This document shows, piece after piece, positions 52,509 to 62,463 of a stretch of DNA of 64,000 nucleotides (positions are counted from its first letter, which is position 1; every line of letters starts with the position of its first letter). Position numbers and translations under genes: made by a program. The notes beneath the pieces were generated by a model that made no database searches, had not been told where the DNA came from, and was given only the letters and a program-made list of their open reading frames with translations. The stretch is from Evansella halocellulosilytica. Lineage in GTDB: Bacteria; Bacillota; Bacilli; Bacillales; Salisediminibacteriaceae. The stretch covers positions 5,102,090 to 5,166,089 of the forward strand of contig NZ_NIST01000001.1 in NCBI RefSeq assembly GCF_002335745.1, in the 5' to 3' direction.

Positions 52509-53456
52509 TTAATTTAATAACTCTTCTGGACTCATTCCTAGTGCTTCTGCTGTATTTCTAACAATATCAAAGGCAGAGTCTTCTACTGGATAAAAGCCTG
52601 TAATGCCTCGTTCTTCAAAAAACTGTTCATCTTCATAGTTGTAATAGAATTCTGCAATTTCTGCTTTTAAATCTTCAGGAAGATCTGAACGATAGGCATC
52701 AGGTCCCCGTGGAATATCATCTGAAGCATCGATAATCGTAAATTCGTCTTCACTAATATCACCTTGAGCGAGCATCGCGTCCATCACATCAGTAGCAATA
52801 GCAGCTCCGTCTACGTCTCCATTAATAACGGAATAAATCGATGCATCATGCCCCCCTGAATAACTAACATTTCCGAAGAAAGAATCGACTTCTTCATTTG
52901 TCACACCTAACTGTTCAATAATCGCTGCCCTCGGAAAAATGTTTCCAGAAGTTGAAGCCGGGTCAACAAATAAAAAGTCTTTTCCTTCTAAATCAGCTAA
53001 AGACTCAGCATCTGAATCAGCCGGCACAATAAATGCACTTTGATATGTAATTTCGTCAGCACTCTCAGCACCAATGGCAAACACTTCTGCGTCGCTTCGT
53101 TCAGCAGCGAGGACATAAGCAAATGGGCCAAAGAAGGCTATATCGACACTGCCAGTTCTCATCCCTTCAATGACAGCATTGTAATTAGATCCTAGAAACA
53201 CTTCAGTTTCCAAATCTAACTCTTCACCTAATGAAGCTGCAAAGTTTTCAACTCTGTCTGAAGCTGACGTTTGATCTTCAGCTGGGATAACCCCAATAAC
53301 GAGTGTTTCTGGCCATTCTTCACTAGATGCTTCCGCGCTATTCCCTTCTTGGTTATTCTCAGCGTCATCATTTACTCCTTCCTCATCGCCATTGTTTCCA
53401 CATGCTGCCAGGAAACCTACTAGCAACATAACAAATAATATTTTTATCATTCTCAT
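52509..53456 (-). CDS. phnD: phosphonate/phosphate-type binding lipoprotein (PhnD)
   Basis: A 315-residue lipoprotein (lipobox FLAAC, Cys19) followed by a Glu/Asn/Ser linker to residue 47. The binding domain has VIGVIPAEDQTSASDRVENF, DIAFFGPFAYVLA and FLFVDPASTSGNIFPRAAI, typical of PhnD. It delivers phosphonate (or phosphite/phosphate) to the permeases. AAGGGGGG precedes it. It is the first gene of the four-gene operon. Confidence 0.9.
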   Translation of the reverse strand: MRMIKILFVMLLVGFLAACGNNGDEEGVNDDAENNQEGNSAEASSEEWPETLVIGVIPAEDQTSASDRVENFAASLGEELDLETEVFLGSNYNAVIEGMRTGSVDIAFFGPFAYVLAAERSDAEVFAIGAESADEITYQSAFIVPADSDAESLADLEGKDFLFVDPASTSGNIFPRAAIIEQLGVTNEEVDSFFGNVSYSGGHDASIYSVINGDVDGAAIATDVMDAMLAQGDISEDEFTIIDASDDIPRGPDAYRSDLPEDLKAEIAEFYYNYEDEQFFEERGITGFYPVEDSAFDIVRNTAEALGMSPEELLN

Positions 53457-53651
53457 ATAAAGACCCCCCTTATTTCCTGAATCGATTCACTTTGAGTATG
53501 AAGTCGAAATATTAAGCTAGAATGAAAGAATAATAAAAAAGTTGTAAAGATAGACCTTTAATATTCATAACCTTCATATTCCGTTCATATCAACAAACAT
53601 CGAGTATGAATGTTAGGATTTAATATAAGTTAAGTAAAACATTGGTAAAAA

Positions 53652-53667
53652 AACAGTCCGGACTGTT
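53652..53667 (+). promoter_or_regulatory. 16-bp perfect palindrome upstream of the MBL hydrolase
   Basis: AACAGTCCGGACTGTT lies 52 bases before the hydrolase start in the divergent phnD promoter region. Its form suits a TetR-type operator; the regulator is unknown. Three TTCATA hexamers at 53564, 53573 and 53584 lie nearby. Confidence 0.5.
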
Positions 53668-53719
53668 ATGATATATAAAAATCATAGATCTATTTTTGTG
53701 AAGAAAGCAGGGTAGAAAG

Positions 53720-54670
53720 ATGAAACGAAAAAGATATAAAAACTTTGATAACATACCAGATAAAAAAACGATACGTGATATGCGGCGCTGGTCAAAAGAA
53801 AGGCGTGGGAAGAAAAAAGATTTATCGGTACAAATTCCAAATGCCAGTCACGTACAAACCGAAGCCCTTCAAGCAAATCGTACGAAATCTTCCATCACAT
53901 GGATTGGTCACGCAACGTTTCTCATTCAAATGAATGGGTTAAACATGTTGACCGACCCAGTATGGGCAAAGCGTATGGGTTTTCAAAAAAGGTTAACGAA
54001 GCCAGGCATAGAGATAAATGAATTACCATCTATTGATTTCGTTGTCATTTCACACGGACACTATGACCATTTAGATTTCCGTTCGATCAAAAAAATAAAA
54101 GGCAGCCCCACTTTCTATGTCCCGCACGGGCTAAAGTCGGCATTCACCAGCAGAGGTTATCAAAATGTACATGAAGCAAACTGGTGGGAAGAGTTTCATG
54201 TTGAAGAGAAAAATGTAAAGATTTCTTTCGTTCCTGCTCAGCATTGGACGAGGCGGTCACTAAATGATATGAACACTTCTCATTGGGGCGGCTGGATAAT
54301 CGAATCTATGGATACACAACAATCTATTTATTTTGTTGGAGATACCGCCTATTTCAGCGGATTCAAAGAAATCGCTAAACGCTATACGGTCGATGTGGTT
54401 TTAATGCCGATCGGCGCCTATGAACCGGAATGGTTTATGGCTACATCTCATATTAATCCAGAGGATGCCATTCAAGCTTTTTTAGAGCTCGATGGTTCCC
54501 TGTTTATCCCGATGCATTACGGAGCTTACCGGTTAGCTGACGACACCGGACCCGAAGCATTAGAGAGGTTCGATAAAGAATGGGAGCGGCTGGCACTTAG
54601 CGAAAATAAGCGGCAAGTCTTGAAAATTGGCGAAACATATTGGTACGAAGAGGGTGTCTCGAAAGCTTAG
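53720..54670 (+). CDS. MBL-fold metal-dependent hydrolase (UlaG/NAPE-PLD-like)
   Basis: A 316-residue metallo-beta-lactamase-fold protein. HGHYDHLD near residue 112 is the HxHxDH zinc motif, with further His in PAQHWTRRSL, FVGDTAYFS and MPMHYGAY-like MHYGAYRLA. The basic N-terminus (residues 1-35) is an extension. Relatives include L-ascorbate-6-phosphate lactonase and NAPE-hydrolysing phospholipase D. Substrate unknown; divergence from phn genes may be coincidental. Confidence 0.85.
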   Translation: MKRKRYKNFDNIPDKKTIRDMRRWSKERRGKKKDLSVQIPNASHVQTEALQANRTKSSITWIGHATFLIQMNGLNMLTDPVWAKRMGFQKRLTKPGIEINELPSIDFVVISHGHYDHLDFRSIKKIKGSPTFYVPHGLKSAFTSRGYQNVHEANWWEEFHVEEKNVKISFVPAQHWTRRSLNDMNTSHWGGWIIESMDTQQSIYFVGDTAYFSGFKEIAKRYTVDVVLMPIGAYEPEWFMATSHINPEDAIQAFLELDGSLFIPMHYGAYRLADDTGPEALERFDKEWERLALSENKRQVLKIGETYWYEEGVSKA

Positions 54671-54692
54671 CTATAGAGACACCCTCTTTTCA
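54648..54692 (+). terminator. Terminator overlapping the hydrolase stop codon
   Basis: AAGAGGGTGTCTC and GAGACACCCTCTT form a 13-base stem, followed by TTCATTTT. The left arm lies in the coding region. Confidence 0.85.
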
Positions 54693-54739
54693 TTTTATAT
54701 ACAAATAGATTTCGAAGTCATCATCGCAAATACACGATT

Positions 54740-54800
54740 ACTCAAAGGTACAGATGCGACATCTGCATCTTAGTTTACTTCTTTCGTATTTACAATCACC
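54740..54800 (+). repeat. degenerate third copy of the 44039/47097 repeat core
   Basis: GATGCGACATCTGCATCTT and CTTCTTTCGTATTTACA follow the order and spacing of the core at 44065-44107 with many changes. Without an alignment program this is a weak call. Confidence 0.4.
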
Positions 54801-54833
54801 ACTTTGCTTCGAGCATTGCCTCAATTTCCTGCG

Positions 54834-56210
54834 CTACAATGTGTCGACTTTAGTCCTAAACGATTTCTTATGAAAGTGATAGTAATAAAGAGCAACAATC
54901 AGGATATTAATGACAAAAAGAACCAAATAAATATTACTGAAAACATATCCATTTTCGTATATATGCAGGGGGTTCCATGTTACAGTGGAACCAAGATCGA
55001 CCATTTTGCTGAATACGGTTGCTGCGATACCTCCTGATATGAAGTTTAATGTTGCCATTAACCCCATCCCTACTCCTGCATCTCTCTGATAAAGTGTACT
55101 AGATACTACATTAGATAAAGCGATAATAATAAAGGTTTGTCCAACATTTCCAATAATCAAAATAGTCGCAATAACGAATACGGATATGCCAACGACTGAG
55201 GACAGAAGAAAAAAACATATGACCAACAATAATGAAGCAAAATAAAACAAATAAGAATTCCCTTTTGTGTCTGCCAGTTTACCTCCTTTTAAACCTAAAG
55301 TCGCGGCAATAACTGCAGCAGGAACCATAGAAAATCCGATTAGTCCTGGGGCTAGATCATTCACATTAGCAAAAAGTAGCGGACTTAGAAAATAGAGTGA
55401 AAAACCAGTTCCAGTTGAGAGGAAAGCGATTAGTAAACCTATTCTATAATGTTTATTTTTTAAAAGCTCAGGTCGGAGAAATGGTGTTACTGCTAAATGA
55501 ATTCTCCAGATAAACAAACTTAATACAAATAACCCACCTATAGAAAGTAACCATATTCCTTCTGTAACACTCAACATGATTAGCGCTACCCCACTTCCGA
55601 GTAATAAGCCCCCAATCCAATCAAATTTGCTTCGTTTTTTTTCAGTGTCATCAAGGTATTTTCTGTAAAATGGAACAGTTAATAAAAAGAATAAAGGTAA
55701 GCAAAACAACCACTGCCAATGGACGACACTTACTAGCAGTGCTGACACTACTGGCCCTACAGCATTGCCAAGTGCAATACCAGCAGATGCCATACCAAAT
55801 GCCCGACCGCGTTCTTCCTGATTAAAATAGCGTACCGGGATAATCATTGCTGTTGCTGGGATTACCGCAGCCCCTACTGCTTGAATGAATCTTCCAAGCA
55901 GAACGACAGAATATGCTTGTGCACTTAAACCAATAAGTGAACCAACAGCACACAACAAAACCCCTACAGTTAATAGATTTTTTAATTTTATCGTATCTGC
56001 TAATTTCCCATACATAATCGTACCAATTGAAAAAACGAGTATATAGATTGACGTAATCCAGCTAACTTGAGCTGTATTTATACGAAAGTCATTTTTGATC
56101 TCAGGAAGAACGATATTAAACATCGTTGCACTCATCATAGAAATAATAAGAGTAAACATTAATGTGATTAATAGCCTGTCTTGTCGCTTTCTCCTTTCAA
56201 TATTGCTCAA
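54834..56210 (-). CDS. MFS drug-efflux transporter (EmrB/QacA type)
   Basis: A 458-residue protein with about 14 helices. The loop 2-3 motif YGKLADTIKLKNLL and helix 5 motif GIALGNAVGPVVSALL mark it as a drug:proton antiporter of the DHA2 group. It is divergent from a LysR regulator 155 bases away, which likely controls it. Confidence 0.88.
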   Translation of the reverse strand: MSNIERRKRQDRLLITLMFTLIISMMSATMFNIVLPEIKNDFRINTAQVSWITSIYILVFSIGTIMYGKLADTIKLKNLLTVGVLLCAVGSLIGLSAQAYSVVLLGRFIQAVGAAVIPATAMIIPVRYFNQEERGRAFGMASAGIALGNAVGPVVSALLVSVVHWQWLFCLPLFFLLTVPFYRKYLDDTEKKRSKFDWIGGLLLGSGVALIMLSVTEGIWLLSIGGLFVLSLFIWRIHLAVTPFLRPELLKNKHYRIGLLIAFLSTGTGFSLYFLSPLLFANVNDLAPGLIGFSMVPAAVIAATLGLKGGKLADTKGNSYLFYFASLLLVICFFLLSSVVGISVFVIATILIIGNVGQTFIIIALSNVVSSTLYQRDAGVGMGLMATLNFISGGIAATVFSKMVDLGSTVTWNPLHIYENGYVFSNIYLVLFVINILIVALYYYHFHKKSFRTKVDTL

Positions 56211-56365
56211 TGTTATCTCCCCTTTAATTCACGAAACCTCCAGACTGCAATATCCGTTGATTCCCATTGAGGATTATTTTACAATCAACAATATATAATG
56301 AAAAATATTAATTTTCGTATAAATTCATAATGTCAACATTATAAAAAAAAAGGACTGATTTATTA

Positions 56366-57232
56366 ATGGAGATTTTGCAATTAACCTATTTCCGCACATT
56401 AGCACAGGTAGAACATATGACGAAAGCGGCTGAAACGTTACATATCGCACAACCAGCTCTCAGTCAAGCCATATCAAGACTTGAGAAAGACCTTGGTGTA
56501 CGACTATTTGACCGAAAGGGTCGACAAATCCGTCTTAATTCTTATGGGAAATTATTTTTAGAGAGGGTAGAAAGTGCACTCGATATTCTTGAAGAGGGGA
56601 GAAAAGAATTAATAGACCGAGCGGGTATAGAGAGGGGGAGTATATATTTAGCCACTTCTACATTTGACCGACTCTCCCCACCAATTAAATCGTTTCTTGA
56701 TCAGTACCCGGACATTCATTTTCAGGTTAAACAGGCATCGATGGAAAAATTGACTCACCTCATTCATGATAATGATATTGATTTCTGTTTTACTGCTATT
56801 CCTATTAAAGGTGACGATATTGAATCTATCCCCATTCTAAAAGAAGATTTATACATAGGTGTCCCTCACGGACATCAATTAGCTAATCGTAACAGCATTC
56901 CTCTTTCAGAAGCTTCTGAAGAACCATTCATTAGCTATCATAAAGATAATCAAATGCGTCAGATGAATGAAGCATTTTGTCGTGAAGCCGGGTTCTCTCC
57001 CCGCGTAGTTTGTGAAGCGGAAGGACCAACAGAAATCGCAAACCTTGTCCGTGCTGGATTAGGAATTGCATTTGTAGGTTCATGCAACATTGATGATGAC
57101 TTAGTTAAGCTGAAAATTAACGAACCCGCATGCGAACGAACATACTCACTTGTATGGAAAGAACACCATTATTTATCAAGAGCTGCACAACAATTTAAAG
57201 ATTTCCTCATTCAATATTTCTCATCAAATTGA
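56366..57232 (+). CDS. LysR-family transcription regulator
   Basis: A 288-residue regulator: helix-turn-helix at residues 3-60 (YFRTLAQVEHMTKAAETLHI, QPALSQAISRLEKDLGVRLF) and a periplasmic-binding-like effector domain from residue 90. Divergent position suggests control of the MFS gene. Inducer unknown. Confidence 0.93.
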   Translation: MEILQLTYFRTLAQVEHMTKAAETLHIAQPALSQAISRLEKDLGVRLFDRKGRQIRLNSYGKLFLERVESALDILEEGRKELIDRAGIERGSIYLATSTFDRLSPPIKSFLDQYPDIHFQVKQASMEKLTHLIHDNDIDFCFTAIPIKGDDIESIPILKEDLYIGVPHGHQLANRNSIPLSEASEEPFISYHKDNQMRQMNEAFCREAGFSPRVVCEAEGPTEIANLVRAGLGIAFVGSCNIDDDLVKLKINEPACERTYSLVWKEHHYLSRAAQQFKDFLIQYFSSN

Positions 57233-57342
57233 CGAGACTTCCTAAAATGTTCACAGTGAATGAATGGCGATGTTGAACTTACTCCTTATGTAAAAGTGAG
57301 TTTAAATATTAATTAACGACTAAGGTTTATTAAAAACAAAAT

Positions 57343-57371
57343 GGCTGTTGAGGTACTTTTTCTCAACAGCC
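57343..57371 (-). terminator. Terminator of the ABC exporter 1 operon
   Basis: GGCTGTTGAG and CTCAACAGCC form a perfect ten-base stem; the minus strand continues ATTTTGTTTTT. Confidence 0.85.
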
Positions 57372-57404
57372 GGCCGTAGTTCTGCTTCATAAAAATCAAT
57401 TCAC

Positions 57405-58205
57405 TTATAACGGCAAATCTCTTTTACTAAATATAGCAATGCTTACGAAATAGAGAAGAATCCCTGCTGCACCAAGACCGATGGAAGCTAGGAATACGTT
57501 CATCGTTCCATTGACAATTTCTAACGGTTGAAAGACTGAAAAAAGCGTAAAATACTTTAACCAGCCGACATCCTGACCTGTATTTGCGAAGATATTTAAC
57601 ATATAAAAGATCAGTGTTAACCCGCCCGATGCAGCAAACGCCTTCTTCGTTTCATTGAAGATCGATGAAAATAAAAACGCGTAACCGCCAATAACGAAAA
57701 AGAGAAGAAAGGCAAGAACATTTATTTGCAAGAACGTAGAAAGATGCAGGTCAGCATCACTTACGATCACATTTATTCCAAAAACGCCAACAACCATCGT
57801 CACGGTTGAAATGAACAATATACTTATTACGAGAACCGCCGCTTGTGTAAATGCTACTTTTTTTCTTGCTACTGGTGTCGTTAACAAGTATGCCATTGAT
57901 CCTCGATCAACTAATGTGACTAAAAGTTGGTTCGCAACGAGAAGACTAAAAATCACCATGAAAATGAGAAAGGACGCATTATAGAACCCAGTAGAGAGGA
58001 AACTTTCAATCGTTTGTGGCCCAATCTCCATCCCGAGAACATCCCTCATCGCTTCAGGTAATGCCTCCATTAAATCGGTCTCTCCACTCGGATCATACAT
58101 TCCAGCAGTTACTAATAAATAAAAGCTAATTAAAACCGTTAATCCGATCATGAGTTTACTTGTTTTTTTGAATGATGTTTTTAATAGAGGAATATTTAAC
58201 ATCAT
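57405..58205 (-). CDS. ABC-2 type exporter permease
   Basis: A 266-residue protein with six helices and an early extracellular loop (residues 35-75). It overlaps the ATPase gene by four bases. SMAYLLTTPVARKKV is the usual ABC-2 motif after helix 2. Probable antibiotic or lipid exporter. Confidence 0.88.
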   Translation of the reverse strand: MMLNIPLLKTSFKKTSKLMIGLTVLISFYLLVTAGMYDPSGETDLMEALPEAMRDVLGMEIGPQTIESFLSTGFYNASFLIFMVIFSLLVANQLLVTLVDRGSMAYLLTTPVARKKVAFTQAAVLVISILFISTVTMVVGVFGINVIVSDADLHLSTFLQINVLAFLLFFVIGGYAFLFSSIFNETKKAFAASGGLTLIFYMLNIFANTGQDVGWLKYFTLFSVFQPLEIVNGTMNVFLASIGLGAAGILLYFVSIAIFSKRDLPL

Positions 58206-59098
58206 TGTCCCCTCCGATCATAATAATTCATAAACATGTCTTCGAGATTTTGTCTCGTCATATCGATATTTGTAATTCCACATTGAGATAACAATTGGAC
58301 TAATTCTTCATAATTCCCTTGAACCTCAATCGTTACGTTAAAATGATCAATTGAAGAAATGTTTAGCTCTGATTGCTTGAGCAAAGCGATATCTTCATGA
58401 CTTTTCACTTTAATGTTAAATTGCTTTTGCTGATCTGTTTGTATTTGTTGAATATCCTCGACCGTAACGAGGTACCCATCTTTAATAATGGCTACCGTAT
58501 CACACGTTCTTTCAATTTCTTCAAATAAATGTGATGACATTAAAATCGTTTTTCCTCTAGCTTTCTCTTCTAAAATCAATTGGATAAATTCATTTTGCAT
58601 TAACGGATCCAATCCAGAGGTCGGTTCATCTAAAATTAAAATCTCAGGATCATGCATGAACGCTGCGACAATTCCGACTTTCTGCTTCATCCCTTTTGAC
58701 ATTTTCTTAATCGGGGTCTTCACATCAAATTGAAAACGTTCAATGAGTTGATTACGGCGCGATACATCTTTCATATCCCTCATGTCACCTAAAAGCTTTA
58801 GCGTTTCTAAACCATTTAACCCTTCAATAAACGCAATCTCTCCAGGCAGGTATCCTATATATTTCTGAATTTCAGCACTTTGCTTCCAGCAATCTAAATT
58901 ATTTATTTTGCTCGAACCATTCGTTGGCTTCATAAATCCGACTAAATGACGAATTGTCGTTGACTTCCCTGCTCCATTAGGTCCTAAATAGCCAAACACT
59001 TCTCCTTTTTCCACTTCAAATGTGACATCAAACAAGCCCTTGCCATTCGGAAATCGTTTGGACAAATTGTTTAATTGAATGCTCATACGATCTGCCAC
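58202..59098 (-). CDS. ABC exporter ATPase
   Basis: A 298-residue ATPase: Walker A GPNGAGKST near residue 38, signature MSKGMKQKVG, Walker B EILILDEPTSGLDP, and a C-terminal regulatory domain ending in DMFMNYYDRRG. The degenerate signature (SKGMKQ) is usual for drug-type ABC-2 ATPases. It is divergent from a TetR gene. Confidence 0.92.
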   Translation of the reverse strand: MADRMSIQLNNLSKRFPNGKGLFDVTFEVEKGEVFGYLGPNGAGKSTTIRHLVGFMKPTNGSSKINNLDCWKQSAEIQKYIGYLPGEIAFIEGLNGLETLKLLGDMRDMKDVSRRNQLIERFQFDVKTPIKKMSKGMKQKVGIVAAFMHDPEILILDEPTSGLDPLMQNEFIQLILEEKARGKTILMSSHLFEEIERTCDTVAIIKDGYLVTVEDIQQIQTDQQKQFNIKVKSHEDIALLKQSELNISSIDHFNVTIEVQGNYEELVQLLSQCGITNIDMTRQNLEDMFMNYYDRRGQ

Positions 59099-59120
59099 CT
59101 CTTTCTATTAAATGAATAAT

Positions 59121-59225
59121 ATGAATAATTTTATATCACTTTATTCATAATATGACCTAATCAAAAATATGTCAATAACTTTTTGAATAGATTAGTTTGA
59201 ATTTATTCAAAACGTAAGCTATGAT
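59121..59225 (+). promoter_or_regulatory. TetR promoter with two operator-like inverted repeats
   Basis: TTGAAT (59197) and TATGAT (59220) are 17 bases apart. TTTTGAATA (59181-59189) and TATTCAAAA (59204-59212) form an inverted repeat over the -35 box; ATGAATAA (59121) and TTATTCAT (59141) form a similar one nearer the exporter. Both share the TGAATA half-site. Confidence 0.6.
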
Positions 59226-59244
59226 AATGAAGAGGTGATAGACG

Positions 59245-59853
59245 TTGGATGGGTATCAACTAAGAACGAAGAAGAAGAAAGAAGCAATCAAGCATGTAGC
59301 TTTTGAGCTTTTTATAGAGTATGGAATTGATAAAGTAAGTCTTTCTGAAATAGCGAAGAAAGCAAATGTTTCACCAGTGACAATTTATAATCACTTCGGG
59401 ACAAAAGAAGAATTAGTCAAAACGGTAATTGCTTCTTTTTTTAGAGAAGAGTGGGAAAATCGAATAGAGACCACCAAACGAGACGATTTAACCTTTCATG
59501 AAAAAATCGAAAAGATGATCATGGAAACGTCGGATTTCTCTGGTAAAATAAATCCGGATTTTATGAGTAATTTGATGAATGGCTACCCTGAACTAAAAAA
59601 TATAATCGGCGACATTTATCAAGAATTTTTCCCTCATATTATTCATTTTTTTGAAGAAGGAAAAAAGCTTGGGTATATTGATCCCGATATCGCGACTGAA
59701 TCGATCATTCACTATTTAGAAATCATTAAGAAAGCAAGTGATAACTTACAATTCACGAATGATAAAGGGAAAAATTCAAAGTTGGCTAACGACCTAGCTA
59801 AATTATTCTTTTATGGATTATTGAGGAATCCTGAGGAGAAGAATGAAAATTAA
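59245..59853 (+). CDS. TetR-family regulator
   Basis: A 202-residue regulator beginning at TTG (AGAGGTG six bases before). Helix-turn-helix at residues 25-50 (VSLSEIAKKANVSPVTIYNH). It is divergent from the ABC exporter and probably represses both through the shared inverted repeats. Confidence 0.9.
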   Translation: MDGYQLRTKKKKEAIKHVAFELFIEYGIDKVSLSEIAKKANVSPVTIYNHFGTKEELVKTVIASFFREEWENRIETTKRDDLTFHEKIEKMIMETSDFSGKINPDFMSNLMNGYPELKNIIGDIYQEFFPHIIHFFEEGKKLGYIDPDIATESIIHYLEIIKKASDNLQFTNDKGKNSKLANDLAKLFFYGLLRNPEEKNEN

Positions 59854-59886
59854 TCATTATATGATTACAAATATTGAGAATGTAAA

Positions 59887-59923
59887 AATCCGATGAAGGA
59901 GAATCATCTCATTTCATCGGATT
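59887..59923. terminator. Bidirectional terminator
   Basis: AATCCGATGAA and TTCATCGGATT form a perfect 11-base stem between the convergent tetR and the second permease. Confidence 0.8.
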
Positions 59924-59934
59924 CCTTATTACTG

Positions 59935-61545
59935 TTACATTTTAAGGTCTCGTCGTCGATAATTGTACATCCCAATTATCACTAGTCCAATTGCAACAAC
60001 GGTTAACCAGAGGAGCCGAGTCCAGTTTAGATCATCAATAGGAAAACGCGATACGTGATGAAATGGTGATACGCTCATTAACCATTCTGGCATTTGAAGT
60101 GCACCACCGAGATAGATGACGAGAAAAGAAAAAATAAGAACGGCCCAACTGAATGTTGCTGCTTTTGGAATGATTCCAATTAACACAAGAGCAACTCCGA
60201 CCGTTACCCAAAGTGCAGGAGCATAAGACAATCCAGCTAAAATAAGATCACCAAAATATCTAGATTCATCCATACTCATACTTCCGGCTAATCCCATACC
60301 TAATCCTGCCATAAATAGTATAAGGATTGAGTTTAGTACTGCCGTAATGAGATAGCTTCCTAATAGCCGATAGCGCGATAAAGCACCGGCTAACATTCCT
60401 TCTAAACGCCCTTCTTTTTCTTCGCCTCTAATCCGCAAAATGCTTTGAAGGACCGGGATTGTCGCGATCACGACGGTAACTGACATGAACATTGCGGCAA
60501 AACTGTCAGCTAGGACACCTTTATCCATACCTGGAAGCATATTTTCCGCCAAGTCGCCCATTGAATCGATCCAAGCCTCTGCTTCACCAATGAATGTCCC
60601 ATAGCTTGCCCCAAGTAAAAAGATACCAATACTCCAAACAATTACATGTGTCCGTTGTAATCGATAAGCAAGACCGATCGGTTTCGTTAACAAATTAGAT
60701 GCAGACGCCTTCCCCTTTCGTGGAGGAAGCATTCCTGCTCCGACATCCCGCTTCGTACTTAGTGGATAAGCAATTGCGACAAATAAAAAAGCAAATGCTA
60801 CAGATAGCAGGAGTGGTGACCAAAGATTATCACCATAGACCGCTGTTTGCTGTGCCCATCCTATTGGTGAAAGCCATGATAGAAACTCCTCTCCCATATC
60901 ACCGATGGCACGAAGTGTATATGCAACTGCGATCATCCCTGCACTAATTCCAATTGCTCCTCGAGCGTTCTCCATTAATTGAACGATAAACAATGTCAAT
61001 CCAGAAAAGGCAATTCCAACTGATGCTAACGCAGCACCGAACAAAAATGATCCTTCCCACGTAATCGATTCAGCTCCAGTTGAAGCGAGCCCTATTGCAG
61101 CGACAATAGCGAGGACAATATTTGTTCCAACTGCAAGAATAAGGGCAGCTGTAGAACTTGCATGCCTTCCAGTTACAGACGCACGTACTAATTCTGTCCT
61201 GCCTGTTTCTTCTTCTTTACGTGTATGACGAACAATGAGAAGGACACTCATTAAAGCTACGACAATCGCCGTATAGCCGATCATTTGATGTCCCATCATT
61301 GCTCCAAGCGTATAATCTTCTAAATAAAATTCAGGTCCAGTCATCGAAATCGCTGCGGGACTGGCCATCATTTGTGCTGACTCTTGTTGAGAGGCTTCAT
61401 TATCATAAAGATTATCATAAGCAGCAAGCGTCCCTACAAGGGCGATCGTAATGCCTAATATCCAAATCGGAAGCTGAATGCGATCCCGTCTTAGCATAAA
61501 GCGAAGCAATGTCCATGTACCTGTAAATGACTGCTGATTTTTCAT
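59935..61545 (-). CDS. large ABC exporter permease (polyketide-antibiotic exporter type)
   Basis: A 536-residue protein with about 12 helices, twice the usual ABC-2 size, as in the TnrB3-type exporters. Motifs EEETGRTELVRASVTGR near residue 112 and EEKEGRLEGMLAGALSR near 377 are the two equivalent loops of a tandem duplication. Its start meets the ATPase stop with a one-base overlap. Such systems export hydrophobic antibiotics. Confidence 0.87.
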   Translation of the reverse strand: MKNQQSFTGTWTLLRFMLRRDRIQLPIWILGITIALVGTLAAYDNLYDNEASQQESAQMMASPAAISMTGPEFYLEDYTLGAMMGHQMIGYTAIVVALMSVLLIVRHTRKEEETGRTELVRASVTGRHASSTAALILAVGTNIVLAIVAAIGLASTGAESITWEGSFLFGAALASVGIAFSGLTLFIVQLMENARGAIGISAGMIAVAYTLRAIGDMGEEFLSWLSPIGWAQQTAVYGDNLWSPLLLSVAFAFLFVAIAYPLSTKRDVGAGMLPPRKGKASASNLLTKPIGLAYRLQRTHVIVWSIGIFLLGASYGTFIGEAEAWIDSMGDLAENMLPGMDKGVLADSFAAMFMSVTVVIATIPVLQSILRIRGEEKEGRLEGMLAGALSRYRLLGSYLITAVLNSILILFMAGLGMGLAGSMSMDESRYFGDLILAGLSYAPALWVTVGVALVLIGIIPKAATFSWAVLIFSFLVIYLGGALQMPEWLMSVSPFHHVSRFPIDDLNWTRLLWLTVVAIGLVIIGMYNYRRRDLKM

Positions 61546-62462
61546 TACTTTCCACCACCTTGTACAGCTGCTCCCGCATTCGTACCTTCCCCATAATGAC
61601 GCATAAACAATTCTTCTAAAGTAGGCGGTGTGCTCGTAAGTGCCTTGATTTCAAACTGCATCAAATATTTAAGCACTCGATCAATTTCAGAGGACTCAAC
61701 TTGAAATACTGCTTTTTTCCCCTCGACGTTCACATCATGAACGCCTGATAGTTTTTCAATTCCAACGATTTGCTGGCCAGTTTCAACTGTAAATAATGTA
61801 CGCGTTAAATGACGTAACTCGTCAAGTGAACCAGATTCAACAATTTTCCCTTCTCGAATAATTGCGACACGATCACAAAGCTTTTCTACTTCTGCTAAAA
61901 TATGACTCGATAATAAGACCGTCTTACCTTGTGCCTTGACTTCGGCAACACATTCCTGAAACACATTTTCCATTAACGGGTCCAACCCAGATGTCGGCTC
62001 ATCAAGAATGAATAAATCTGCTTTTGATGCAAACGCTGCAACAAGTGCGACTTTTTGCCGATTCCCCTTAGAATAAGTCCGACACTTTTTTGTCGGATCC
62101 AAATCAAAGCGCTTCAATAATTGATCTCGATGATTTTTATCCATATCTCCACGCAATCTTCCGAAAAGATCAATTGCTTGCCCACCTGTTAAATTTGGCC
62201 ATAGATGAACATCGCCAGGAACATAACTGATACATCGGTGAAGTTCAACCGCATCGTTCCAAGGATCACGCCCAAACATCCGAACATCCCCGTCCGTCTT
62301 TCGCAAAAGTCCGAGCAGAACGCGAATTGCCGTCGACTTGCCCGCCCCATTCGGACCGATAAATCCTAGGACCTCGCCTTTACGCACTTCAAGATTCAAT
62401 CCATCAAGAGCACGCACACTTCCATAGTCCTTCGTTAAATTGTTTATTTGAATAATGGACAT
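61545..62462 (-). CDS. ABC exporter ATPase
   Basis: A 305-residue ATPase: Walker A GPNGAGKST, signature YSKGNRQKVALVAAF, Walker B LFILDEPTSGLDP and ELFMRHYG at the C-terminus. It lies between its TetR regulator and permease; two bases separate it from the regulator. Confidence 0.92.
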   Translation of the reverse strand: MSIIQINNLTKDYGSVRALDGLNLEVRKGEVLGFIGPNGAGKSTAIRVLLGLLRKTDGDVRMFGRDPWNDAVELHRCISYVPGDVHLWPNLTGGQAIDLFGRLRGDMDKNHRDQLLKRFDLDPTKKCRTYSKGNRQKVALVAAFASKADLFILDEPTSGLDPLMENVFQECVAEVKAQGKTVLLSSHILAEVEKLCDRVAIIREGKIVESGSLDELRHLTRTLFTVETGQQIVGIEKLSGVHDVNVEGKKAVFQVESSEIDRVLKYLMQFEIKALTSTPPTLEELFMRHYGEGTNAGAAVQGGGK

Positions 62463-62463
62463 T

